Source of the DNA: Zygnema cylindricum
Lineage: Eukaryota; Streptophyta; Zygnematophyceae; Zygnematales; Zygnemataceae
Direction: 5' to 3'
Assembly: GCA_037447655.1 (NCBI GenBank)
Contig: JBBHKE010002397.1
Coordinates: 69,891-133,890 of the forward strand
Length of the DNA: 64,000 bases
Within the stretch, counting starts at the first letter, position 1. Every line of letters begins with the position of its first letter. Shown piece after piece: positions 43,855-52,208 of this stretch. A model generated the notes under the pieces. The model saw only the letters and a program-made list of their open reading frames with translations, did no database searches and was not told where the DNA came from. The translations under genes were made by a program, and so were the position numbers.

Positions 43855-44887
43855 TGTAGAAATTAAAGGTTATTTTAGTATTTTCTAGGTTTGTAAAATG
43901 CAGAAAAGAAGCAGAGGCAGTCTGACTCTAACTCCTCTCTCCAACTTCCACACTTGTCGCAGTCACTGAAAGTTGGAGAGGGAGATAGAACCATGGCCGC
44001 CTATGCTATCTCGACGGGGACAGACATTAGGTTGGTAGATTTAACAAAATAGATTTTGACGAACCCGATATTTGAACCTGGTACTTGCCGTCTGTCAGGG
44101 TGGCCGGTAGCGGGTTACCTTAGCCAATTAGTCTAAGATCAAGGATAGAGTATATACATTTTGGTAGCTATTTAAATGATAACACGTAGGCTATTTCATT
44201 TAACGGGATATTTAGACATAAATACAGTTTGTAATGTACGGCGTACGGAAAATCCGAAACGGATACCGCGCATCTTGTTTCGAAGACGAAACAAATATTG
44301 CGCAAGTATTTATGACGGCCACGATTGTAATTCGGCTTAATCGGACGACCACGAAGCATGCCGAGATTATGGAATAGGTTTTCGGCGGTTTGCGGTTGAC
44401 GTCATATCAATTGCCACGTGGCACAATCACATTGGATTAGGGCATCTCCAGGTATTACATAAATGAATCCAAAAGTGACATGTGTCGACTTGTTGGCCAT
44501 GTCGTACAATGGTCGTACAGAAAGTACACCAGCACGTATACCTTTATGTACGATATAGTATTATGATTGGTGCCATACTTCAATATATGGAGTTTTAGAG
44601 AGAGATAGGACTTAGAAAAATTTGATGGATTAGACCCTCTCTCTCAAAGAGCTTCTGTACAAAAGGTCAACTTTGGCCCTTCTTAACTTACTGCCCAAAG
44701 GAGCAAATTCAGAGATTCTTTTTGTTATCGACTCAGGGGAGTCTTGCCTTCACATGGGTAAAGGTGGTCAGAGTTTTTGTCGCCAAAGTGGCAGTTATTC
44801 TTACTGAAACACAAAGAGGTCAGGGTTATCCTAAAGGCTTTGTGTGAGCTGCCTACTTTGAGGACCTATGGAGATCCCAAAGTTGCA
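43855..44887 (+). repeat. B7 3' LTR
   Basis: 1033 bp, TGTAGAAATTAAAGG...AAGTTGCA. It contains the hairpins 44057-44098, 44268-44303 and 44513-44552. The sequence changes to family C at the very next base (44888). Confidence 0.9.
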
Positions 44888-45422
44888 ATTTACACCGACA
44901 TCTTTGTAACCTCGTATGTCAAACAAAATAAGCTACCACTAAGCTACCACTAAGCAACTATTACCGTACAATCATCATTACTCAGAATCTATACTAGTCA
45001 TATTATCCGCAGCTGTGTCAGTAGCGTTGTCCGTAGGGATCATATAAAAATAACCGCAACTGTGTTGTCTTATCCGCGCCATAGCTGCTCCGTACCGGCG
45101 GCGCATATTTATCCAAAGTAACCACAGCTGCGTTGTCATGTTTGTGTCGCTGTTGGGCCGTATCGGCAACGCCTATTTCAACATTTCGATTATTGTACAT
45201 CGGATCGCTTCGCGATCCGCCGTCCATTTCTCAATGCCTGTTCAGCCACTCAATGAGTCCATTAATTCAATTTAGCCACTCAATGAGTCCATTAATTCAA
45301 TTTTGGTATACTGTAATTTCGCTCCCCCAACCCATGTATCAATTCAAACCTCCATATTAAATGCAATTAGTAATTACTCAAAAACTGTCACGTTCGCACG
45401 AAACTAACTTTTCAAAACAACA
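44888..45422 (-). repeat. C1 3' LTR, truncated
   Basis: Only the first 535 bp of the LTR remain (minus-strand start TGTTGTTTTGAAAAG at 45422). It contains the palindrome GGATCGCTTCGCGATCC on the plus strand (45202-45218) and a 30-bp tandem duplication at 45244-45303 (AGCCACTCAATGAGTCCATT unit start). Confidence 0.88.
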
Positions 45423-45437
45423 CTTCCCCAAAAGTTT
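45423..45437 (-). other. C1 polypurine tract
   Basis: Minus strand AAACTTTTGGGGAAG, immediately before the 3' LTR. Confidence 0.7.
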
Positions 45438-45709
45438 AGTTTTTTGCACCCGAAAAATATGCAGCGTGTATTGGTATGCTGCTATGCTGCGCTAGTTCGA
45501 CATCGCAGCCAAATTTGGATATGAATACAGCGTGTATTGCTATACTGCCATGCTGCGCTACTTTGACATCGCAGCCCAGATTGAATATGAAATGCAACGT
45601 GCAATACTATGTTGCCATGTTGTGCTACTTTTCCCTTATCTTCCTTTTTACAACCTCATCTACTAAGAACTAAAGCTTTCAAATTCAACACTTCGTTAAA
45701 GCTTTAGAC

Positions 45710-46009
45710 TCAGTACTCCACTCTGTCTGCAAATCTTTCTACTCTAATGGAGGTACATGCAGAAGCAAAGATGTAAAAATATTTAGAGATTGAAGAATCT
45801 CTTTCACAACTACCACTACTCATCATGCAAAGACTTAGCAAAAATAACACATCACCACTGCTTCTCCTGCCTGCTACCATTTCCCAACCTCCGCCTTCTT
45901 GAAAATTTTGTCTTGTACCAACTCCCCCTATGCCATAAACGCCAAACTCTTCTTCATTAATGCTATAACATTTCTCCAGTAAATCTGAATTCCTAGTCGT
46001 ATTTGTCAC
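45710..46009 (-). CDS. C1 last reading frame, 99 codons, function unknown
   Basis: Open from MTNTTRNSDLLEKCYSINEE to VERFADRVEY. It has no motif I recognise. It lies between the basic frame and the purine tract, and is identical in C2 (56949-57248). It could be the end of the charged protein, displaced by a frameshift, or non-coding. Confidence 0.35.
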   Translation of the reverse strand: MTNTTRNSDLLEKCYSINEEEFGVYGIGGVGTRQNFQEGGGWEMVAGRRSSGDVLFLLSLCMMSSGSCERDSSISKYFYIFASACTSIRVERFADRVEY

Positions 46010-46046
46010 TTAACCATGTTATCTTAATTTGTCGAAAATCTGTCTC

Positions 46047-46436
46047 CTACACACTTTTATCAAACAGTTGCTGCACATTCTCGCTTGTTATATACTTCCA
46101 CGCCTTCCCCTTCCTTTGATATATGTTATTAACGCTGTTGCACAAAATTTCGTTAAAATTTCTTGAAAGGTCGTTCAAATCTCCCCATTTTTCTATCACA
46201 CATTTTCTCAACGTTGCCGATTGCGTTCTTCGGTGTGAGCGATTTTGTAACATTTTTCTTCTCCAAGTGTCTTTCCTTTTTTTCTTATGACTTCTTGATC
46301 TGTTCATAGACTTTGTAATTTTTCCATGGTTTCCCTTCCCATTACCTCTATAAAGTGTAATTTTTCTCACTAATTTTTGGTCTTTTTCCATAGATCTGCC
46401 ACTTCTCTTAACTGTATTTATTTTTAATATATTCAT
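46047..46436 (-). CDS. C1 basic reading frame with NLS-like cluster, 129 codons
   Basis: Lys/Arg-rich protein: SMNRSRSHKKKRKDTWRRK includes KKKRK, a classical monopartite nuclear-localisation pattern, followed by NRSHRRTQS. The C-terminal half is less charged (KWGDLNDLSRNFNEI, AWKYITSENVQQLFD). It overlaps the next upstream frame by 29 nt in a different phase. Nucleic-acid binding or nuclear import is only an inference from composition. Identical in C2 (57286-57675). Confidence 0.45.
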   Translation of the reverse strand: MNILKINTVKRSGRSMEKDQKLVRKITLYRGNGKGNHGKITKSMNRSRSHKKKRKDTWRRKMLQNRSHRRTQSATLRKCVIEKWGDLNDLSRNFNEILCNSVNNIYQRKGKAWKYITSENVQQLFDKSV

Positions 46437-46608
46437 TCTGATCCTTTTTTTCAGTTAGCTGCTCTTTCCTCTTCCTCGTATTCTTTCCTATTTTCCATAT
46501 TCCTTCAAATTTATGACTTTTTCCGCTCTCATGAACTTTTTTCCTTAGCCTCATTTTCTTAACAGTTTTTGTCGGTTTTTCCTTCAGTCGGTTTTTCCTT
46601 GAGATCAA
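46408..46608 (-). CDS. C1 middle Lys-rich reading frame, 66 codons
   Basis: Lys-rich (KKMRLRKKVHESGKSHKFEG, KNTRKRKEQLTEKKD). It overlaps the acidic frame by 50 nt. The phase change between them coincides with a 16-bp tandem duplication (plus strand GTCGGTTTTTCCTTCA, 46571-46586 and 46587-46602), which suggests a single ancestral frame broken by that duplication. Confidence 0.4.
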   Translation of the reverse strand: MISRKNRLKEKPTKTVKKMRLRKKVHESGKSHKFEGIWKIGKNTRKRKEQLTEKKDQNEYIKNKYS

Positions 46609-47005
46609 TAATTTTTAATCCCACAGTATTTTCCACTTCTGATGTTAATTCCCCATTTTGTGACAGTTCACTGTTATCTATCTCATCATCTTCTTTTCCC
46701 CTTTCTCTAAGTTCTGTTTTCATTTTAGTGTTCTCTTTTTCTAAAGAATATTCTTCAATCAATTTTAAGTTTACTTTTTTAACTCCCCTTACTTCAGGAA
46801 TCTCTTCTCCCTCTATGTCATTCTCACACACCATTTTATTACAAGAAGTCACACAAACCGAGTCTTTTTCACACTCTTGTTTTTCCTCACTGTTTTCGGT
46901 GATAATAATTCTTCGAGTTTCTTCCGCTTCCATATGCCTTTCACTTCCTTCGATTTCTCTTATTGTAGTTGCCTCTTCCTTTAGTAAGTTTGTGTCACTC
47001 ACCAA
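46559..47005 (-). CDS. C1 acidic reading frame, 148 codons
   Basis: Glu/Lys/Asp-rich with a net acidic character: VSDTNLLKEEATTIREIEGS, HMEAEETRRIIITENSEEK, EVRGVKKVNLKLIEEYSLEK. The frame stays open upstream of its first Met to about 47090, where it meets gag in another phase. No protease or integrase residue pattern was seen. It sits where pol would begin in an autonomous element. Identical in C2 (57798-58244). Confidence 0.5.
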   Translation of the reverse strand: MVSDTNLLKEEATTIREIEGSERHMEAEETRRIIITENSEEKQECEKDSVCVTSCNKMVCENDIEGEEIPEVRGVKKVNLKLIEEYSLEKENTKMKTELRERGKEDDEIDNSELSQNGELTSEVENTVGLKIIDLKEKPTEGKTDKNC

Positions 47006-47039
47006 TCTGTCATAAGAAATATTGTCATTTACCGGATCC

Positions 47040-47955
47040 TTTTTTGTCTCCTCTTTCTCCTCATTCCGAACAACACAGAAGGTCGATAAATAAATAATTT
47101 GTCAACACACGGTGCATGCCTTTTGTCATCTGTCGAGTCTTGTCTCTCACTTACGAAAGCACTTGATTCCCTTCTTGTTGGGGGTTGGATTAGGTTGTTT
47201 TCCCATCCATCTTTGAAATTCCCTGTAACACATGCACTTTTATACGATAGACATATCTTGAAGGTATGTCCGAAATCATTACAATAAAAACAATTCTTAG
47301 GGTGATCTCCAAACTCACTATTACCTTTACTTTTCTGAAACTAAGACTTAGATTCCTTTATATTCCTTTCACTTGATAAAACCTTTTTATTAGCTTCTTC
47401 ATCTAGAACAACTCGTCTAGCTATAGTTAAACTCCAATCCTTTTTTTCAATTAAAGTCTATCGATCTAGTGCACTCTTATATTCTTTAGATAGACTTCTC
47501 ATTAACATGATAGCTTGTTGAGCATCTGTAAAGTTTTCTCCTGCCAAGTCATTTTACGCAAATAATACTTGTAAGTCAATATACTGTTTCTCCATACTAC
47601 CTCCTACATACTTGAGTTCAACTATTTTGGTAACACTGCTAAGCCAATGATATAAAGACGTCTTTGCATACATACATTCTAAGCACTTCCAAAATTTAGC
47701 TGCAATTTTTAAACTTAGGCATGACATTACCAAATCCTCAGTCAAAGAGTTCTTGATAACCCTTAGACACTCATGATTTTTCCTTTTCCATCCATTTGAT
47801 GTTTCGTTCAAGGTACCGTCCACCACATCCATTAGCTCCTTCATCTTGAAGTAGCTCTCGAGCGCACACTTCCAGTAGTGATATTTTGATCCATCAAATA
47901 TAGGTAGCCATGGGTGTGGGCCCATAACCTGTTGTCCATAGCCTATTTCAGCCAT
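47040..47955 (-). pseudogene. C1 gag, start inside the LTR
   Basis: The ATG at 47953-47955, 26 nt inside the LTR, opens MAEIGYGQQVMGPHPWLPIFDG. QQ is encoded by the LTR end and VMGP by the primer site. The gag core follows (KYHYWKCALESYFKMKELMD, VVDGTLNE) to a stop at 47554. After frameshifts come the UBN2-type helices and a zinc knuckle CFYCNDFGHTFKIC (CX2CX4HX4C) at about 47245-47290. Confidence 0.8.
47914..47929 (-). other. C1 half-tRNA primer-binding site
   Basis: Minus strand GGTTATGGGCCCAC (14-nt match to the initiator tRNA-Met anticodon-arm complement, then AC). It is translated as part of gag. Confidence 0.78.
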
Positions 47956-49027
47956 AGATTACCTTCGGAAGTACCACAGACTACCCTTCAAACAGTATTG
48001 TTTTAAACAACACAGATTACTCCACAATAAATAAAATCACCTCAAACTACACAATATGCAGTAAAGTATAGACATTGTAAGCTCCCAAAGTTAGAGCCAA
48101 ATACACTAAGGAATCAAGAAGATATAAGCTTCAGAGTTTCACAAAAATAGCTGACAGCTTCACAAACTAACCACTTAGACCTCACACAGAATCTTCCACA
48201 GATAACAGAATAAAATGAAACTGCAAAAAAATATAAATTCTATATTATAGAATAACTTCACAAAGTTTCATATGAAAGCACCAAATAAGGTGATCACACC
48301 AACAGGTCAAAGATGCAAAAAACAGTTTGCCATTGCTTTAATAAACTTGACAGTGATGATCAAAATATTCTAAGTCCTACAAGTTACACTCAGAGATTTC
48401 ACTACTGAATGTACGAAGGTATACCAGCCTTACGGTATCTACAATCTACCTAAACTATTGTGAGTATACCCAAATAATTTGAGGTATGTCAGATTGAGCA
48501 AATCTACACTAATAAACTAATTAGCAAAAAGACAAACCTTTGTTGAACAGAATATTTACACCGACATCTTTGCAACTTTCGTACGTCAAACAAAACAAGC
48601 TACCACTAAGCTACCACTAAGCAACTATTACCGTACAATCATCATTACTCAGAATCTATACTAGTCATATTATCCGCAGCTGCGTTGTCTTATCTGCGTT
48701 GTCTTATCTACGCCGCAGCTGCTCCGTACCTGCGGCGCATATTTATCCAAAGTAACCGCAGCTGCATTAACCTGTCTGCGTCGCAGCTGCGCCGTATCGG
48801 CGGCGCCTATTTCAACATTTTTATTATTGTACATCGGATCGCTTCGCGATCCGCCGTCCATTTCTCAATGCTTGTTCAGCCACTCAATGAGTCCCTTAAT
48901 TCAAGTTAGGTATATCCGTACATTCGCTCCCCCAACCCATGAATCAATTCAAACCTCCATATTAAATGCACTTAGCAATTACTCACAAACTGTCACGTTC
49001 GCACGAAACTGACTTTTCAAAACAACA
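47930..49027 (-). repeat. C1 5' LTR
   Basis: 1098 bp, minus-strand start TGTTGTTTTGAAAAG at 49027 and end GGACAACA at 47930. It contains short TGCGTTGTCTTA direct repeats at 48680-48715 and the palindrome at 48836-48852. TAAAC (49028-49032) is the predicted target duplication. Its partner is lost with the truncated 3' LTR. Confidence 0.9.
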
Positions 49028-49484
49028 TAAACCGTGGTCCTAATGTACGTATTATAAATTATGCATTTCTCGTTGTTTTTCGTGCATGGCCAACGTACAA
49101 GTTCAGTCAAGAGGGGAGACATCCAACGATTATCAAGTGCGCAGAGAGGCTTTTAGGGTTGGAAATTTCCAGCCTGCACTTCGTCCACTCCTTCTCTCAA
49201 TCTCCTCTCCTCCCGTCTTTCAATTAAATTACGGCCACAAATGGACAGCTACAGTAGAAGCATATTACAATAACTTTTTTTGGACTCTCTTTCATTTGTA
49301 AAAGTTGAAATTGACAATTTTAGTTAAATATCAATAATATCGCGATATCACTTGCTATAACTGATTTATAGGTCGTTCGGTGTATTGATTATTGTTTCCT
49401 CGCAACTAAGTACATATCGATCAAGGGCAAACGTGGTCGATGTACACACTTGCGTATGTCACGATTTTGTCTATGCCTTTATAG
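49028..49484. other. Unassigned spacer
   Basis: No repeat similarity to the rest of the window was seen. There is a pyrimidine-rich tract at 49185-49225. The small frame 49086-49301 has no supporting features. It may be target DNA of the C1 and hAT insertions. Confidence 0.4.
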
Positions 49485-50108
49485 CAGAGGTCGCAAACGG
49501 TCGACCGAAACCGTGACCGACAATTAACCGACCACCCGCGCCGGATCCGGAACGGATTCGGTTGCCAAATTTTGGGGGCCGGGCGGTTGCGGTCGGTTGA
49601 TTCACCAGAATAAAAAATGGTCAGTCAACCAAAAAACAAAAAAAAATGAAAATTTTGTACTTGTCCTTACAATCCAACATTATTGTACTTTGTACTCTTT
49701 GGTATCGTGGAAGTATGTGACATCATGATTAGCGTCGCAAATTTGACACGGTAGTAACAATATTTATTTCGCAAATCTTAGAGAACGTGACAAAGCTTCG
49801 CAAATCTGACACGGTAGTAAACACTATTTATTTCGCAAATCTTAGGGAACGCGACATACCTTAATTATTGGCTTATTCATACGTCCTACATTAATTAATA
49901 TTGTACTTTTTCGGTTACGGGCGAGCACGGATAGTCGCGAGAAATTGAGTTTTGGTTAAATTTTGTTTTCGTAAACGCGGTCGATTAACGGTTAACAATT
50001 TCAGAGCGTGACATAACCCGGTCAGGTGTTAGTTACTCAGATTTTGAAAAAAAAAACTGTCGGTTTCGGTCATGTAAAATTTTGACTTTTGCGACCTCTG
50101 CTTTACAG
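49477..50108. mobile_element. hAT-type non-autonomous DNA transposon with 8-bp target duplication
   Basis: The element is 49485-50100 (616 bp). The terminal inverted repeats begin CAGAGGTCGCAAA on both ends, with a second inverted block (GACCGAAACCG) inside. The flanks CTTTATAG (49477-49484) and CTTTACAG (50101-50108) match at 7 of 8 positions. A CAG-start TIR and 8-bp duplication are hAT hallmarks. There is no transposase frame. An internal 63-bp unit (TCGCAAATTTGACACGG...) is repeated at 49735 and 49798. Confidence 0.85.
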
Positions 50109-50201
50109 CAGATGTCACAACCGGCCGGGTATAGATTGGGTACGGATCGGGTACGAATCGGATACGGATTTGGGTACTTAATTGTGACCTCTGATTTACA
50201 G
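50101..50201. mobile_element. Miniature hAT-like element, 85 bp, sharing a target duplication
   Basis: The element is 50109-50193, with ends CAGATGTCACAA and (inverted) CAGAGGTCACAAT, flanked by CTTTACAG (50101-50108) and ATTTACAG (50194-50201), 7 of 8 matching. The interior is a short tandem array of GGGTACGGATC-like units (50135-50177). It abuts the larger hAT element, with one 8-bp word serving both. Confidence 0.75.
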
Positions 50202-50587
50202 CGCGCGAAGGCTTCCATTCCTCTTTTATCTACATTTGTGGTGAAGGATTTTCTTTGTTTTCTCGACCTCCTTTAGCAAGGCGATACCGGGCTCGGGGAA
50301 TTAGGACTAAGTATTGTTAAAAAAAAAAAAAATGGGGCATATAAATTAAAAAGCACGATGGTAAACCATCTGAGTCCGGGGGTACAAAAGGGGTGGCATG
50401 GCCAAAACTGAAAAACAACAATAATAAACAAATAGAGCAATGGGAACACAAAAAAAAAGAAACAAAAAACAAGGAAAATAAAAGCACCCAAACTCAAAAC
50501 GAAAAGCACGGCAACTCACAAAACCGAAACTACAACCCCAACCCTAAATCATTTAAATATCTACGAAAAGCAACCCCGTAAGCCCCC

Positions 50588-51166
50588 CTAGCCTGGGGGA
50601 GCACGTTGAGGGAGTTTCGGATCACGACGACGATCCATAACCCCAACAGCTGATCGGAGGATAATAGATATCTGCACTCGTTGTAAAGCCACCAATAAGT
50701 GTTGACAATAAAAAGAAGAAAGGACCGAAGGAGGAGGGCTTCTTGGTCCTCGGCGCTCGAAAGCACGTCGAGCACAAGTACGGAGAAACTCGTCATGTGC
50801 AACACCCAAACAACCAAAGATCTTGACCGCCATCGGAATAAAGTCATCCATAAGGTCTCGGTGGGCATAATCACGCTCTTTTGCCTTAGCGGCATCACGA
50901 GCTGCCACCCCAACATGTCTAGCCGCCTGACCAACAACTGTAGCTGAAGTAGGATTTGCCAGAACAATATCACCAAAGATGCGACGTGCACCATCAAGCA
51001 AAACAGTATCGATCCGACGCAAGGGAATAATATGAGAAACCTCTCGACGCACAGAAAAGTCCCATTCCGAAGCGATAGTCGCAACGGTGTCGCGAATAGT
51101 GTCGTGTGCCTGGATCAAATCTCCCCCATGGGAGCAGCGAAACACATGGACACCATCGGCCTCCAA
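50588..51166 (-). pseudogene. Non-LTR retroelement endonuclease-like domain
   Basis: 192-codon open frame. Just upstream in the same frame is a Cys/His cluster CACGCVLEADGVHVFRC, then HGGDLIQAHDTIRDTVA, RIFGDIVLANPTSATVVG, ERDYAHRDLMDDFIPMAVKI and FGCLG. From memory of the family, the block H-D-x-[IV]-R-D ... [DN]P ... Y ... F-x-P-[LM]-[AV] is common to the C-terminal domain following RT in one class of eukaryotic non-LTR-like elements. Whether it cuts DNA in this family is not known to me. Confidence 0.6.
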
Positions 51167-51199
51167 GACACAACCACATGCACAAACAAGAGAGCCATG

Positions 51200-52070
51200 T
51201 TAAGGAGGATGGGGGAGGCCAAGGCGAAATCGGAGTGCGGTGGTGAATTGAGCAACTAAAAATCGGAGAGTGGACAAAATAGGTGTAGCAAGAAGCAAAG
51301 ACCGAGAACCAGGTCCACCACATGAGAGAAGGCCGGCACGCGAAGAATCGGAGGGAAGCGCCTTGAGAAGCTCGGATTTAATGGCGGCGACAACTCGGTC
51401 GGAAATCAATTTTTGGACACGCTCAACAGATTTTGTAACAAAATGGAGAAAATCGGCACATCCACTAAGGCTTGGGAAGGAAGAGAACGTGACGCGTCGA
51501 ATAGAGAGCGTTGGAAGGCGAACAAACCGTTTGAAACCCGAGGGATAACCGTAGATAGAACTGGGGTGTCCCCAACCAAAAAACGGGAAACAAGTGTAGA
51601 TGCAATAAGACACCAACTTCCCAAATAGGCAGCGCGAGCAACACGAGCAGTCGCTAATAGACCCAACCCCCCACTAGAGACAAAGAGGGATGCCTGAATG
51701 CGGGCCGATGGCCCAGACTCGCAATCAAATGCCCCAAGACCTAATAGAGTGTCGAGGACGTCCATGAGGCGATCGTCAAAAGCCGAGAGAGGAGACAATT
51801 GTCGAGGTGGGAGGGGACGTACAAGTAAGGTAAGAAGAGCGGTGGGGAAAACAACTAGTTAACATAGCAAAAGCAGCTTCGGGTTTTGGAAAGTAAGAAA
51901 GGTCGTCCACTGGGGCCAGATCTGTATGTAAAGCATCATGAAGGAATTGGGTCACGAAAGTATCCGAACCAAGGGGGCAACGAAGCATACGAATGCCATC
52001 GGAGGGAGAAGGGGTTTGAAAACCGAGAAGGGGGGTAAAGGAAAGTGGAATATCCTGAGGAGACCAAATA
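51200..52070 (-). pseudogene. Non-LTR reverse transcriptase, thumb/C-terminal part
   Basis: Frames 51776-51988 and 51406-51798 read GIRMLRCPLGSDTFVTQFLH, then FDDRLMDVLDTLLGLGAF, RIQASLFVSSGGLGLLATAR and AAYLGSW. The GGLGL and YLGSW motifs mark the end of the RT region in this element class. The catalytic YxDD motif is upstream and lost. Frameshifts lie between the two blocks and again near 51406. Confidence 0.65.
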
Positions 52071-52150
52071 ACACACTTCGACAGCTAGATTGCGGCTAAA
52101 CGTTCCCTGAAAAAATCATATGCGAACACGACTTGTTCTCTAGGCCCAAT

Positions 52151-52208
52151 TGAAATTCTATGGGCTCCATTGCCACACAGAATTCGCAGGTCCAAAGGAA
52201 GCTAATCT
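52151..52208 (-). repeat. 58-bp tail of a family B LTR at a duplication junction
   Basis: The minus-strand LTR end (CCCATAGAATTTCA) is followed by CACAGAATTCGCAG-type sequence, nearly identical to 17070-17127. It stops at AATCT, where copy 2 of B7 begins (52209). Confidence 0.85.

Larger units (their letters stand above)
39384..44887 (+). mobile_element. Autonomous-type family B element B7, 5' truncated
   Basis: Plus-strand protease, integrase, RT, RNase H and 3' LTR (43855-44887). Gag and the 5' LTR are missing. A family C solo LTR splits the end of RNase H. From 41008 onward it is duplicated at 52209. Confidence 0.92.
44888..49027 (-). mobile_element. Family C non-autonomous LTR element C1
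   Basis: The 5' LTR is 47930-49027 (1098 bp), the internal region is 45423-47929 (2.5 kb) and the 3' LTR is partial, 44888-45422. Internal order on the minus strand: primer site, gag with zinc knuckle, acidic frame, basic frame, short last frame, purine tract. No protease, integrase, RT or RNase H motif was found. The same structure recurs in C2. Confidence 0.85.
50202..52130 (-). mobile_element. 5'-truncated non-LTR retroelement with endonuclease-like C-terminus
   Basis: Minus-strand fragment: the end of an RT domain (about 51406-52070), a Cys/His motif, a C-terminal endonuclease-like domain (50588-51166), then an AT-rich 3' region with the hairpin GATGGTTTACCATC (50357-50370). The 5' part of RT and any upstream frame are missing, as is usual for truncated non-LTR insertions. 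GC content is clearly higher than in the surrounding LTRs. Confidence 0.7.

Noticed and set aside
46569-47015. Plus-strand 148-codon Ser/Phe-rich frame opposite the C acidic frame
   Set aside because: Composition (Ser, Phe, Leu) is what the complement of Glu/Lys-rich codons gives. The minus-strand frame lies in order with gag and the primer site.
49028-49320. Host promoter and short gene at 49086-49301
   Set aside because: A pyrimidine-rich patch and a 71-codon frame are not enough. No splice, start-context or domain support.
50393-50581. Asn/Lys-rich plus frame at 50393-50581
   Set aside because: Lies in the AT-rich 3' region of the minus-strand non-LTR element. Low-complexity only.
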